Shown in pieces: positions 1 through 7,425 of a stretch of DNA of 27,298 nt. Origin of the DNA: Phytophthora quininea (Eukaryota; Oomycota; Peronosporomycetes; Peronosporales; Peronosporaceae); assembly GCA_011947345.1 (NCBI GenBank), contig JAAVTG010000515.1, forward strand, positions 1-27,298. Reading direction: 5' to 3'. Below the pieces are notes generated by a model that did not search any database, was not told the DNA's origin, and was given only the letters and a program-made list of their open reading frames with translations. Made by a program: the position numbers and the translations under genes. The first letter of the stretch is position 1. Each line of letters opens with the position of its first letter.

Positions 1-203
1 AAGCCCACGGAGGCTGCGATCCTGCAGATGGTTGCGATCGGAACGCTCACGGTAGAGTTCTCAAACGAGTTGTTGCCGAGATCCGCAAGCTTGCAGACAA
101 GTGCATCTCGCTAGATCCGCAGGAGCGACCGACCGCCGCCGACGCGCTGTACCAACTACAGCTTGCGCTGAAGGAGTTCGAGGTGCAGGAAGTTGCGTTG
201 TAA
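1..203 (+). CDS. C-terminal end of a TKL-type protein kinase (partial, one frame break)
   Basis: This is the last ~67 residues of a kinase whose start lies outside the window. Frame 1 reads ...EAAILQMVAIGTLTVEFS..., then at about 76-78 the reading jumps to frame 3, which gives an ELADKC-like helix, the kinase subdomain XI motif DPQERPTA and a stop at 201-203. The segment closely parallels the end of the receptor kinase at 7426-9852 (ETAVLQLVAMGKLKIEFT ... DPTQRPTA), so the two are probably paralogues. The break is repaired by one extra base in the CC run, as in many other genes here. The catalytic core is not in the window, so activity and membrane topology cannot be judged. It converges on the elicitin-like gene with about 45 bp between stops. 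Confidence 0.8.
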   Translation, partial: AHGGCDPADGCDRNAHGRVLKRVVAEIRKLADKCISLDPQERPTAADALYQLQLALKEFEVQEVAL

Positions 204-248
204 CTAGCAGCAGTAGATGAAATGATATGAAGCAACCCCGAAGGACTT

Positions 249-787
249 TTACTCAACCGATTCATTTGCCTTAACAGCACAGTCGACGCCCTCTCTTTCA
301 AACTCGCATCCCAAGTCGATCTCCTTGTAGTGTCCGTCGTTGATGTCCATCTTCCCATTGGCGAGGTCGAGCTGGGTAGCGGCCGCTTGGTGTGCCAGAA
401 TTTGATCCGGTAGATCACAATCGGGACGAACACAGCCAGCGTGAGGAAGAAGATCACGCCGGTGACCCAACTCATGGCCCCGCCGCTTACAGGACACTGG
501 TCCAGGATGTCCGACGTGAGCGTGGTGTTACCAAACACGATGCAGTCGCCCAGGTCCATCGACCGTAGCTTGGTGATGGCGTTCGTGCAGTCCGAGTCAT
601 CGCATAGTTGGCTCGTGTGGTTGACCGGCACCGACTGTTCGAAGATGTTGTACAGGTCCCTGCAGCCCGAGTAGTACTCGTTGGCGACGTCGATGACGGT
701 GGTGAAGTCGCACAAGTTGTCACCATCGGCGTGGACTGCCGCGAGGACGGTCAAGAACGACACGGTGAGCAGGAGAAGACGCTGCAT
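249..787 (-). CDS. Elicitin-like secreted/membrane protein with C-terminal transmembrane helix (one frame break)
   Basis: A signal peptide (residues 1-20, MQRLLLLTVSFLTVLAAVHA) is followed by six cysteines at 26, 42, 62, 67, 82 and 98. The C3-C4 spacing (5) and C4-C5 spacing (15) are exactly those of elicitins, and the residues around them (CxxxxC then TNAITKLRSMDLGDC) match the elicitin helix; the outer spacings are shorter than in classical 98-residue elicitins. A hydrophobic helix at about 105-126 follows, then a basic stop-transfer segment. Around 377-405 the frame must change. The original frame runs on antisense over neighbouring sequence to 47, whereas the shifted frame gives a short acidic tail ending at 249. 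Elicitins bind sterols or lipids and can be recognised by plants; a membrane-anchored form would stay on the oomycete surface. The family call is inference from cysteine spacing. Confidence 0.72.
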
Positions 788-810
788 CGTTGTAGGGGAC
801 CTTCAGCGCA

Positions 811-822
811 CTTTGGAGAATG
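811..822 (-). promoter_or_regulatory. Initiator-like element of the elicitin-like gene
   Basis: On the minus strand this reads CATTCTCCAAAG, 24-35 nt before the ATG at 787. It resembles the oomycete initiator (Inr, roughly TCATTYYNCAWTTT), which surrounds transcription starts. Nearly the same string stands before ASCC3 (11253) and a related one before the succinyl-CoA synthetase gene (20765). Confidence 0.45.
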
Positions 823-1631
823 GCGAGCGGTGTGCCAGGACGACTGTGCAAATCGCTGCACCTGAGGCTTGGCTGCAACGGGGATGGAAGCGCACCGCGA
901 TTGGATTGCGAGGAGGAAGAGTTGAAGCGCACTCCTCCTTTTGTTCTCGCGTAGCCATCATCTGCTGTTGTTCGAAGAGAGCACAGCAGACGCAATGCTG
1001 GATTAGCGAAAGCCTCTTGTAGCGAAGTCGGCTAAAGTCTCAGCATCAGTTCTAGTGAATGCCGCTGCAATGAACGACTACCGAATTGCTTCAACGACAG
1101 TGAGGCCCATCCGACATTTGTTCGAGTTGAGCCTCGATTGCAACGAGTCGTGCTTCTCATGCGACTACGACCACGCAGCGACAAGGAAGTCGGCTTGATT
1201 CTGGCGGCACGACCGCTTCAAGGCCGTTAAACCGCAGAGCGACATACACCCAGCAGTGGCACTTCCGCTTGGTGTCGTTTGCTTTTCATTACCGTTTCAA
1301 AATGGCCCCGCACCTTGACCCCAACGAGACGCTGCTGCATTGATCGCCACGCGCTCATCGCTTGCCAACTTCGACGTTGCTGTAGCTGGCAAAGCTGTCG
1401 GAGCCTCCAGCGGGCGGCTTGTACATGCGAGTCTGCGACGTGCTATACCTTCACTCGGCGTTTGAAACGCAACGCCTTGGCCCAATCAAGCCCAGTGCTT
1501 CACGCGTGCCGCCACGCGCATAATAGTGCCGGCGATCTACTGGCGGCGGCGCATAAGCACTCGCTCGTCTGCTCCAGCGATTGGCTCGGACGCAGTGCAA
1601 GTGACATGGCAATGCCGGCGATCCTGCGGAC
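823..1631. other. Intergenic stretch without a supported gene
   Basis: No open frame here shows a recognisable domain or convincing protein-like composition. A short ATG frame at 1302 preceded by TTTTCATTACCGTTTC could be a decayed 5' end, but it stops after 13 codons. The stretch ends at the target-site duplication of the hAT element. Confidence 0.5.
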
Positions 1632-1639
1632 GTGATGCC
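1632..1639. repeat. Left 8-bp target-site duplication of hAT element (GTGATGCC)
   Basis: GTGATGCC directly precedes the left terminal repeat and is repeated exactly at 3063-3070 directly after the right one. An 8-bp duplication is the hallmark of hAT-superfamily insertion. Confidence 0.88.
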
Positions 1640-1665
1640 CAGGCATGCTCTATCGGGGCATTATG
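1640..1665 (+). repeat. Left terminal inverted repeat of hAT element
   Basis: The sequence starts CAGGCATGCTC and continues TATCGGGGCATTATG. It pairs with the complement of 3037-3062 with four mismatches (positions 12, 14, 16 and 24). Confidence 0.85.
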
Positions 1666-1832
1666 CACAGCCAAAAAACCCTTTTGAAACTCTCCAGGAG
1701 TGCCCATTTTGCCGCTCGGATTCTAGGCTGTTGAAGGAGTTCTCCAGCCAACATTTGCTGTTACCTACATACCGACACGTTGGGAGTTGATACACGATGC
1801 ATGCCACTTTCTGTTGAAGAACTACGTTCGTC

Positions 1833-2876
1833 TTGGGATTCTCAAGACGAAAGGCTAACACGAAATCGAGTGACGCATGGTGGTTGTGCCTATTTGTGGT
1901 CTGCAAGTTGACCGAGAAGATCCGCGCCTGCTTTCGCAAGCTGCAGTATAAAACGGTTACTATGCGCGAACAATACGCTGCTCTGAATGAACTCCACTTA
2001 TCACTGGCGTTGAAATTTGAAAGCGAAATGACGAAGGTGAGCCAACTGTCGATTCACCAAAGGTCTCTGAGCATTAACCGTGATGCTGCCTTCACTCAAG
2101 AGACCTTTTCGACAAGATTGCCACGGGACACCACAATGTTCATACATGCCGTCAAGGAGCTGAAGTGGGTTTCGCTGGCATGGCTCTGGACCAACCAAAC
2201 ATCCACGAGCATCAAGACGGCGAAGAGACTTTGGAAGTTTCAGCGCATCTGGCGGACATGGTAGACGAAGATACCCCGAGTAGGATGAAGACATGCCACA
2301 ACTCAATGAAGTAAATGAACCGACTGAATCCCAGCAATCAACGAGTCAGCAAGGCTTGGTGGAAGCTGTTACTACAGCTCGGACCGTGATGATCGACGGA
2401 ATTACCGATATCAAGCTCGATATTGCAGCAGAAGCCCGCGATGCGCCTCCAACGAGGTCGATTGACATCGTGAAGTGTACGGATGGAGCGTTACGTCGTC
2501 TGCTGATCGCTTATTCAGCAAAATTGCAAGAACACCTAGGTGAATCGGCAACCGAGGAGATCTGGAGCCAGCGCAAGAACCTGATCCACGAATACAAGCT
2601 AAAGCGTGATGTTTGCAGAAAGGTGAAGGATCAAGGTGATCTGTCGCTTGAAGACGCGTGGGCTAAAGTCGAACCTTGTGGTGAATTTGGAGCGCTCATC
2701 GAATTTACTGTTGGTCTCGCAAGTATTGCTCCAGGAACCCATACTGTGGAAGGGGATTTCAGTACGCTAAACGGTGTAGCTGGTCCACCGGAGAACTGCA
2801 AGCGCGTCAATACTTCGAAGTCATGGAGCTGGCAGACAGATTGGAGTCAAGCAAGAAGGTTATAGCACAACAGTGA
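1833..2876 (+). pseudogene. Broken hAT-like transposase remnant
   Basis: Protein-like sequence is spread over changing frames. One frame from 1833 (with ...TTMFIHAVKELKW) gives way near 2168 to another (GFAGMALDQP...). A further change near 2280 leads to the frame starting MPQLNEVNEP at 2293, and a change near 2790 leads to a tail with ADRLESSKK and a stop at 2874-2876. The segment GTHTVEGDFSTLN (about 2729-2770) resembles the conserved C-terminal end of hAT transposases, where an acidic-then-FS motif precedes the dimerisation region; similar sequences are common in oomycete repeat families. No BED zinc finger or complete catalytic core can be made out, and the region after TLN looks internally deleted. 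It cannot encode a functional transposase. Confidence 0.72.
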
Positions 2877-3036
2877 GTTTCTGATCCAACAGAGCGTGCG
2901 TAGGCTAACCTCACGTACATTTCCATGCGTAAGCTAGTGCCCTTTAGGGTTTTCTGGCAATTCAATACATTTCCTGTGCAATGCCCCTTTGAACTTTCCC
3001 AACTCTGCCCATTTTACATCAAATCCCATCGACTTT

Positions 3037-3062
3037 CAAAATGCCCTGTTTGAGCATGCCTG
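3037..3062 (-). repeat. Right terminal inverted repeat of hAT element
   Basis: The minus strand starts CAGGCATGCTC and continues AAACAGGGCATTTTG, mirroring the left end. Confidence 0.85.
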
Positions 3063-3070
3063 GTGATGCC
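3063..3070. repeat. Right 8-bp target-site duplication of hAT element (GTGATGCC)
   Basis: Exact copy of 1632-1639, immediately outside the right terminal repeat. Confidence 0.88.
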
Positions 3071-3245
3071 ACGACGCAATGCCTCGGCCGTCCGCCCTCG
3101 CGCGTTGCCTTGCGCTTTGTATTGCCCGACAGCCTCAACAGTGCATGCGAAGCGCGCTTGTCGATCACTCCTTGACAGCCGGTACCTACCAAAACTTCAG
3201 AAATGGCTCTTGGCGGCCTCAACTGCCGAGTTCCCGTTGACGTGA

Positions 3246-3257
3246 GCTCATTATTTA
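3246..3257 (+). promoter_or_regulatory. Initiator-like element of the nitrate porter gene
   Basis: GCTCATTATTTA lies about 30-40 nt before the ATG at 3286. GCTCATT matches the start of the oomycete initiator consensus; the 3' half is a weaker match. Confidence 0.4.
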
Positions 3258-3285
3258 ATCCTCCTCAAGGGCAGCACACAGCGCC

Positions 3286-4990
3286 ATGGGCCCGCAAGCT
3301 TCCAGTCAACCGTCACCGTACCAAGCTCCGTCGTCGTCATCCAGACGACTGTCGCTGAGCGCGCTCCAGTTGACGCCGAGAGATCTCGTCCAGATTGAGC
3401 GGACTGCCGTCGCCCGCCGAGACACCCCACAGCGCGTACTTCCACATCGACGAGCCCGAGGTGGTGCCGAAAGAACCTACGACCTCCCGGTCGACCCCAA
3501 GCAGTTCGACCGGGCCACCGTCATCCGACCCTGTAGCATGGCGCGACCGCACATGCGCATCTTCTACCTGTCGTGGATGTCGGGCATCATGGGCTTCATC
3601 GGCTGGTACGCCATCCCGCCGCTCATGCCGGTGATCCAGATGCAGCTCGGACTGACCGATGGCCAAGTGCTCAACACTGACATCGCCAGTACGGCAAGCA
3701 CCATCTTCTCCCGCATTGCGTCGGGTCCGCTTCTCGACCGCTACGGCCCCCAGGTTGTGCAAAGCTGGATCCTGTGGTTCGGCGCCATCCCCATCATCGG
3801 AGCGGCGTTCGTCAACTCGGCGCTGGGTCTTCTCATCGCGGTTCTTCGTCGGTCTCGTCGGCTGCGTCTTCGTCTCGAACCAATATTGGTCCACAATCAC
3901 TTTCGCCCGCAACGTGGCGGGCCAACGCGGTCACCGGTGGATTGGGGCTCTCCGGCATCGGGTTTGCGTTCTTGCTGCTCCCTTTGTGTACGAAGGGATC
4001 ACGTCCGGCGGCATGTCTGAGGACATGGGCTGGCGTATCACCATCGCGCTGCCGGCCGTGCTGATGATTATCGGGGCACGGTCATCCGCTTTGCGGTCGA
4101 TAGCTGCCCCACCGGTGACTTCCAAGAGCTCATGAACACCAAGAGACAAGTTAAGAACGGTCGCTCTGCTCCGGTGCGGATCAGCATCAGCGGCAGTTCG
4201 TCGGTGCTCCCAATGACCCACCCTCAGCAAGGACAACCTCCCAAACCGATGACTTTGCTGCAGTCGTTCAAAATCGTGCTCTCCGACTTGAACGTGATCG
4301 TGATGATCATCCAGTACGCAGCGTGCTTCGGCACCGAGCTGCAGCTCAACAACATGGGCGCGTTGTACTTCTACAAGGAGTTCTCGAAGAAGGCTGCACC
4401 CCCAAGGAAGTGTTTCCTGCTATTTGCTGTCCAAGACCAACGCCGCGACGGTGGCGTCGTCGTTCGGTTTGATGAACATGTTCGCTCGTGCTCTTGGTGG
4501 CTTGGCCTCCGATGCAGTCAACCGCCGTCTTGGTATGCGCGGTCGCCAGTGTGTGCAGATCACGCTGTTCTGCGTGCTTGGCGCGCTGGTGATCACGTTG
4601 AGCCAACTCCACTCGTTGGGGGCTTGCATCACACTCTACATTCTGGTCGCCATTGCGGCTCAGGCGTCAGGTGGATCCACCTACGGCATCGTGCCGTACT
4701 TGAACGAGCAACACACCGGTACTGTCAATGGTCTTGTCGGGGCCGGTGGAAACCTGGGCGGCGTGATCTACGGCATCATCTTCCGCAGCACCGACGGCTA
4801 CAGCACGGGGCTGCTGTACACGGGAATCATCATTCTCGTTTGTGCCTGGTTCACGCTGTTGCTGCGGTTCCCTCACCTCAAACAAAACAATTCTACCGAT
4901 GGGAATGTTCAGCATCATACAGATGCCGCGTCCAAGCGCTCGTACAGCACGATGTATCTCGAGGACGAGCCTGACGAGTTGGCGATGTAG
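3286..4990 (+). CDS. NRT2: NRT2/NNP-type nitrate/nitrite transporter (major facilitator), several frame breaks
   Basis: This is a twelve-helix major-facilitator protein that would import nitrate or nitrite across the plasma membrane. The sequence YDLPVDP...ARPHMRIFYLSWMSG before helix 1 and two glycine-rich nitrate signatures support the subfamily: NAVTGGLGLSG near 3921-3955 and GLVGAGGNLGG at 4730-4762. The latter belongs to helix 11 of NRT2/NarK porters. The ATG at 3286 sits in a good context (CGCCATGG). The frame changes near 3839, 3920, 3983, 4074, 4405 and 4420, and possibly twice within 3395-3480, where the other frame looks more protein-like. Several breaks fall in G or C runs and are mended by one base. 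The C-terminal tail (about 40 residues, acidic end DEPDELAM) is intracellular. No nitrate or nitrite reductase gene is adjacent. It could be a pseudogene if the breaks are real. Confidence 0.82.
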
Positions 4991-5071
4991 ATGCTGAGTA
5001 GACCGAGTAGGAACAGAACTAATTTTTATAGAGGTTATCTCTTTCAATTGCAGTGCATTCGTTGCAAGGAA

Positions 5072-5716
5072 CTACAATAACAACGTGGTCAGCACCAACA
5101 CCGCAACTCCAACAATGGTAGACGAATATCCGCGTAAACTAGCTGCGCCACCAGTTGAAATGGTCAAATTCCCAGTGCTGGCGTAAAACACATTGTAATT
5201 CTTGAAACACGAATGGTTTGACACGTATTCGCTGTCTGGCGTGTAGCTGAGGAACGATTCACCCGAGCACGAAGTGTCGTTGTAGATGTAGGCGCAGGCA
5301 GATCCGTCGCCGTTCAATACCGTGCGTACCGAATTCCCTCCCGTCGTGCTGTAGATTTGACAGCCACCCGTCGCGATGAAGGCGGTGGCTCCCATGAAGT
5401 AGGTGCATTTCTTGCTGTACGTCTCGATGAGTAGGTAGCTGGAGTCGTTGAACGTGTCGTCGACGTAGGTTTCTCGGTCGTCGTTGACACAGGTGACGGA
5501 GGTGTAGTAGGTTTTGCCGTTGGCGGCGGTGAATTCGCTGCAGGATTCGCTGGTGCAGTCGACAGACTCGACGATGGAGGCGACGAGTGGGGTCTCAGAG
5601 CATTGGTTGTCTGTGTAGATAACGGTGGATGAAATGGACTCGGAAGCGGTGAATGTGGTGAATATCTCCATGATGACCATGAGAATGACTTCGGAGGCGA
5701 GATGGATTGCAGCCAT
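5072..5716 (-). CDS. Secreted, probably GPI-anchored eight-cysteine ectodomain protein (copy A)
   Basis: From Met at 5716 (an upstream in-frame ATG lies at 5791) a hydrophobic N-terminus ends near FTTFTASES. The next ~155 residues form the same cysteine-rich domain as in the receptor kinase at 7426-9852. Shared landmarks are IYTDNQCSETPLV, SYLLIET, GATAFIATGGCQ, IYNDTSC and HSCFKNYNVFY, with eight cysteines in the same order. The C-terminus is a small-residue stretch (STGGAAS) followed by a purely hydrophobic end (TIVGVAVLVLTTLLL), the layout of a GPI-anchor signal. There is no kinase and no cytoplasmic part. The signal peptide is unusual in carrying two glutamates. The gene is one arm of a nearly identical inverted duplication with 6299-6788. 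Function unknown; I infer a cell-surface ligand binder or decoy. Confidence 0.75.
   Translation of the reverse strand: MAAIHLASEVILMVIMEIFTTFTASESISSTVIYTDNQCSETPLVASIVESVDCTSESCSEFTAANGKTYYTSVTCVNDDRETYVDDTFNDSSYLLIETYSKKCTYFMGATAFIATGGCQIYSTTGGNSVRTVLNGDGSACAYIYNDTSCSGESFLSYTPDSEYVSNHSCFKNYNVFYASTGNLTISTGGAASLRGYSSTIVGVAVLVLTTLLL
5172..5666 (-). repeat. Inverted duplication, arm A (495 bp)
   Basis: The complement of this segment is almost identical to 6299-6788. The length difference of 5 bp comes from one 3-bp codon loss (TGGNS versus TGNS) and one 2-bp loss at the signal peptide in arm B. Similarity stops sharply at CCAGCACTGG on the inner coding end. Confidence 0.88.
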
Positions 5717-5791
5717 TGAGGTGGGGTCGAGGTTTTCAGGAAATAAGCTTGGAGGAAGAAGTCCTGTGTGTTTCAAGCGCGTCGACGACAT

Positions 5792-6260
5792 TGAAGCGTG
5801 GACCTCCTAAAACTAGTTGTGGTTCTCGACCACACGAAGTTGCTTCGATCGAATCATTGTATCAAAACGATCTTTGGAGGGAATGCTGTTGCTGCTTTTG
5901 CAATGAAAATAATAGGTTGGGGGCCCACAAACATATAATAAACTCGGTGGCCGTGTGCATTCTGTGAGAAAAGTATTGTTTCCGCTTGCCTTCATGAGGT
6001 CAGCTTCACCACGTCGAATCTCCTCTTGCTTCCGTAGAGCATTCGACCTGACAACAGCCATGGCCCGACCATAAGATAACGAGAGCCGCCCCCTCCCCCA
6101 GAAACAGCAGTCTACTTTGGACTCACTCCATGGCAACTCTAGTTCTCGCATCATCATCGCAGCGGCTTCCATCTTGTGCAAGTTGATCGGCACGGTCCGC
6201 TCTCGATCTTATTTCGAAGCTTTCGTTGAACAGCAGACGTCTCAGTCGCAGCGGGGGACC
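5792..6260. other. Divergent intergenic spacer between ectodomain copies A and B
   Basis: About 470 bp between two head-to-head genes; it would have to contain both promoters. No coding domain or clear initiator element was recognised. Confidence 0.5.
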
Positions 6261-7106
6261 ATGGACGGCTGGATGGCTCTCGTCGGCCTGATCGTTTTGA
6301 TACTCACCATTCATCGCTTCCGAGTCCATTTCATCCACCGTTATCTACACAGACAACCAATGCTCCGAGACCCCACTCGTCGCCTCCATCGTCGAGTCTG
6401 TCGACTGCACCAGCGAATCCTGCAGCGAATTCACCGCCGCCAACGGCAAAACCTACTACACCTCCGTCACCTGTGTCAACGACGACCGAGAAACCTACGT
6501 CGACGACACGTTCAACGACTCCAGCTACCTACTCATCGAGACGTACAGCAAGAAATGCACCTACTTCATGGGAGCCACCGCCTTCATCGCGACGGGTGGC
6601 TGTCAAATCTACAGCACGACGGGAAATTCGGTACGCGCGGTATTGAACGGCGACGGATCTGCCTGCGCCTACATCTACAACGACACTTCGTGCTCGGGTG
6701 AATCGTTCCTCAGCTACACGCCAGACAGCGAATACGTGTCAAACCATTCGTGTTTCAAGAACTGCAATGTGTTTTACGCCAGCACTGGAACAACCACAAG
6801 CAGTTCCCGTACCAGTCTTGAAGCGACGCTGCGATCGATATGAACGTCATTTCGAGCAGTACCAGCAATGACAGTGGCACGGTTGGTTCTGTTGATGGCT
6901 CCGTTGCCAATGACACCGGTGCAGGATCGAGCGGGTCCCATTCAAGCAATGACTCCACCAAGTCGAAGAATTCCGGTGGAATCAGCACAGGCGCCGTTAT
7001 CGGGATCGTTGTCGCCTACTTCATTCTCTGCGCTGCAGCCTGCATCTTGTGCATGGACAAAATACAGCGGATCGGCCGCAGACTCTGTCCGACTCGGAGA
7101 CAGTAA
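6261..7106 (+). CDS. Eight-cysteine ectodomain with transmembrane helix, no kinase (copy B; two frame breaks)
   Basis: The ATG at 6261 opens a good signal peptide (MDGWMALVGLIVLILT). Near 6312 a 2-bp loss relative to copy A shifts the frame; the ectodomain then reads through 6313-6790 with the same eight cysteines as copy A, plus one extra Cys (FKNCNVF instead of FKNYNVF). A second break near 6822 leads into a Ser/Gly/Asp-rich stalk. That is followed by a transmembrane helix (GAVIGIVVAYFILCAAACILCM) and a short basic tail ending at 7106. Stalk and helix have the same design as in the receptor kinase, but no kinase domain follows. If the breaks are sequencing errors this is a kinase-less receptor; otherwise it is a pseudogene. 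Confidence 0.62.
6299..6788 (+). repeat. Inverted duplication, arm B (490 bp)
   Basis: Nearly identical to the complement of 5172-5666; see arm A. The arms are separated by about 630 bp. Confidence 0.88.
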
Positions 7107-7425
7107 CGCCGCAGACCGAAAGCCAGCAACAGCCAGCGCGACCAGTTATCAGACTGGGACAAGAGCCAGCAGATCAACTTGATCTCCAAAACGTTCGCAT
7201 CCGTTGCAAACTTGAGCACATGTGCGTACAAATACAACATGTTTATTCAGGCGTGAAGCTAGAGGAACACAAACTACTATCCACGTATCCCCAACAATTT
7301 CTTCACTGGTCACTGTCACTGGTTTACACCGCCGCGGTTTGTCCGAGCTGGTGTCTATCATACTCTGCGAGCCTTCATAATGAGGAAGCAGGTTTAAGCC
7401 GAGGGAGGTCCTTCTTCTTATAGTA
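7107..7425. other. Convergent 3' region between copy B and the receptor kinase
   Basis: An open frame (frame 2, from about 7090) could extend the cytoplasmic tail of copy B with a Gln/Pro-rich stretch if another break exists near 7085, but it shows no domain. Otherwise nothing is supported. Confidence 0.4.

Larger units (their letters stand above)
1640..3062. mobile_element. Degenerate hAT-superfamily DNA transposon (1.42 kb)
   Basis: The element is bounded by 26-bp terminal inverted repeats beginning CAGGCATGCTC (1640-1665 and 3037-3062, 22 of 26 positions identical). It is flanked by a perfect 8-bp target duplication, GTGATGCC. Inside is a broken coding region on the + strand (about 1833-2876) whose end carries a hAT C-terminal-like motif, TVEGDFS. 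At 1.4 kb the element is much shorter than autonomous hAT elements, so it is an internally deleted and mutated copy. The preserved duplication and inverted ends suggest that the insertion is not very old. TIR-start CAG and 8-bp duplication are established hAT traits; the identity of the full-length parent is unknown. Confidence 0.85.

Noticed and set aside
47..248. Continuation of the elicitin-like reading frame on the minus strand
   Set aside because: It lies antisense over the kinase tail, is low in protein-like composition, and the shifted frame gives a sensible tail ending at 249.
1279..1635. 118-codon plus-strand open frame
   Set aside because: No domain, arginine/cysteine-rich noise-like composition, and it ends at the transposon's target site by chance.
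3337..3912. 191-codon minus-strand open frame
   Set aside because: Antisense shadow of the nitrate porter; full of Arg/Asp from reverse reading of GC-rich codons.
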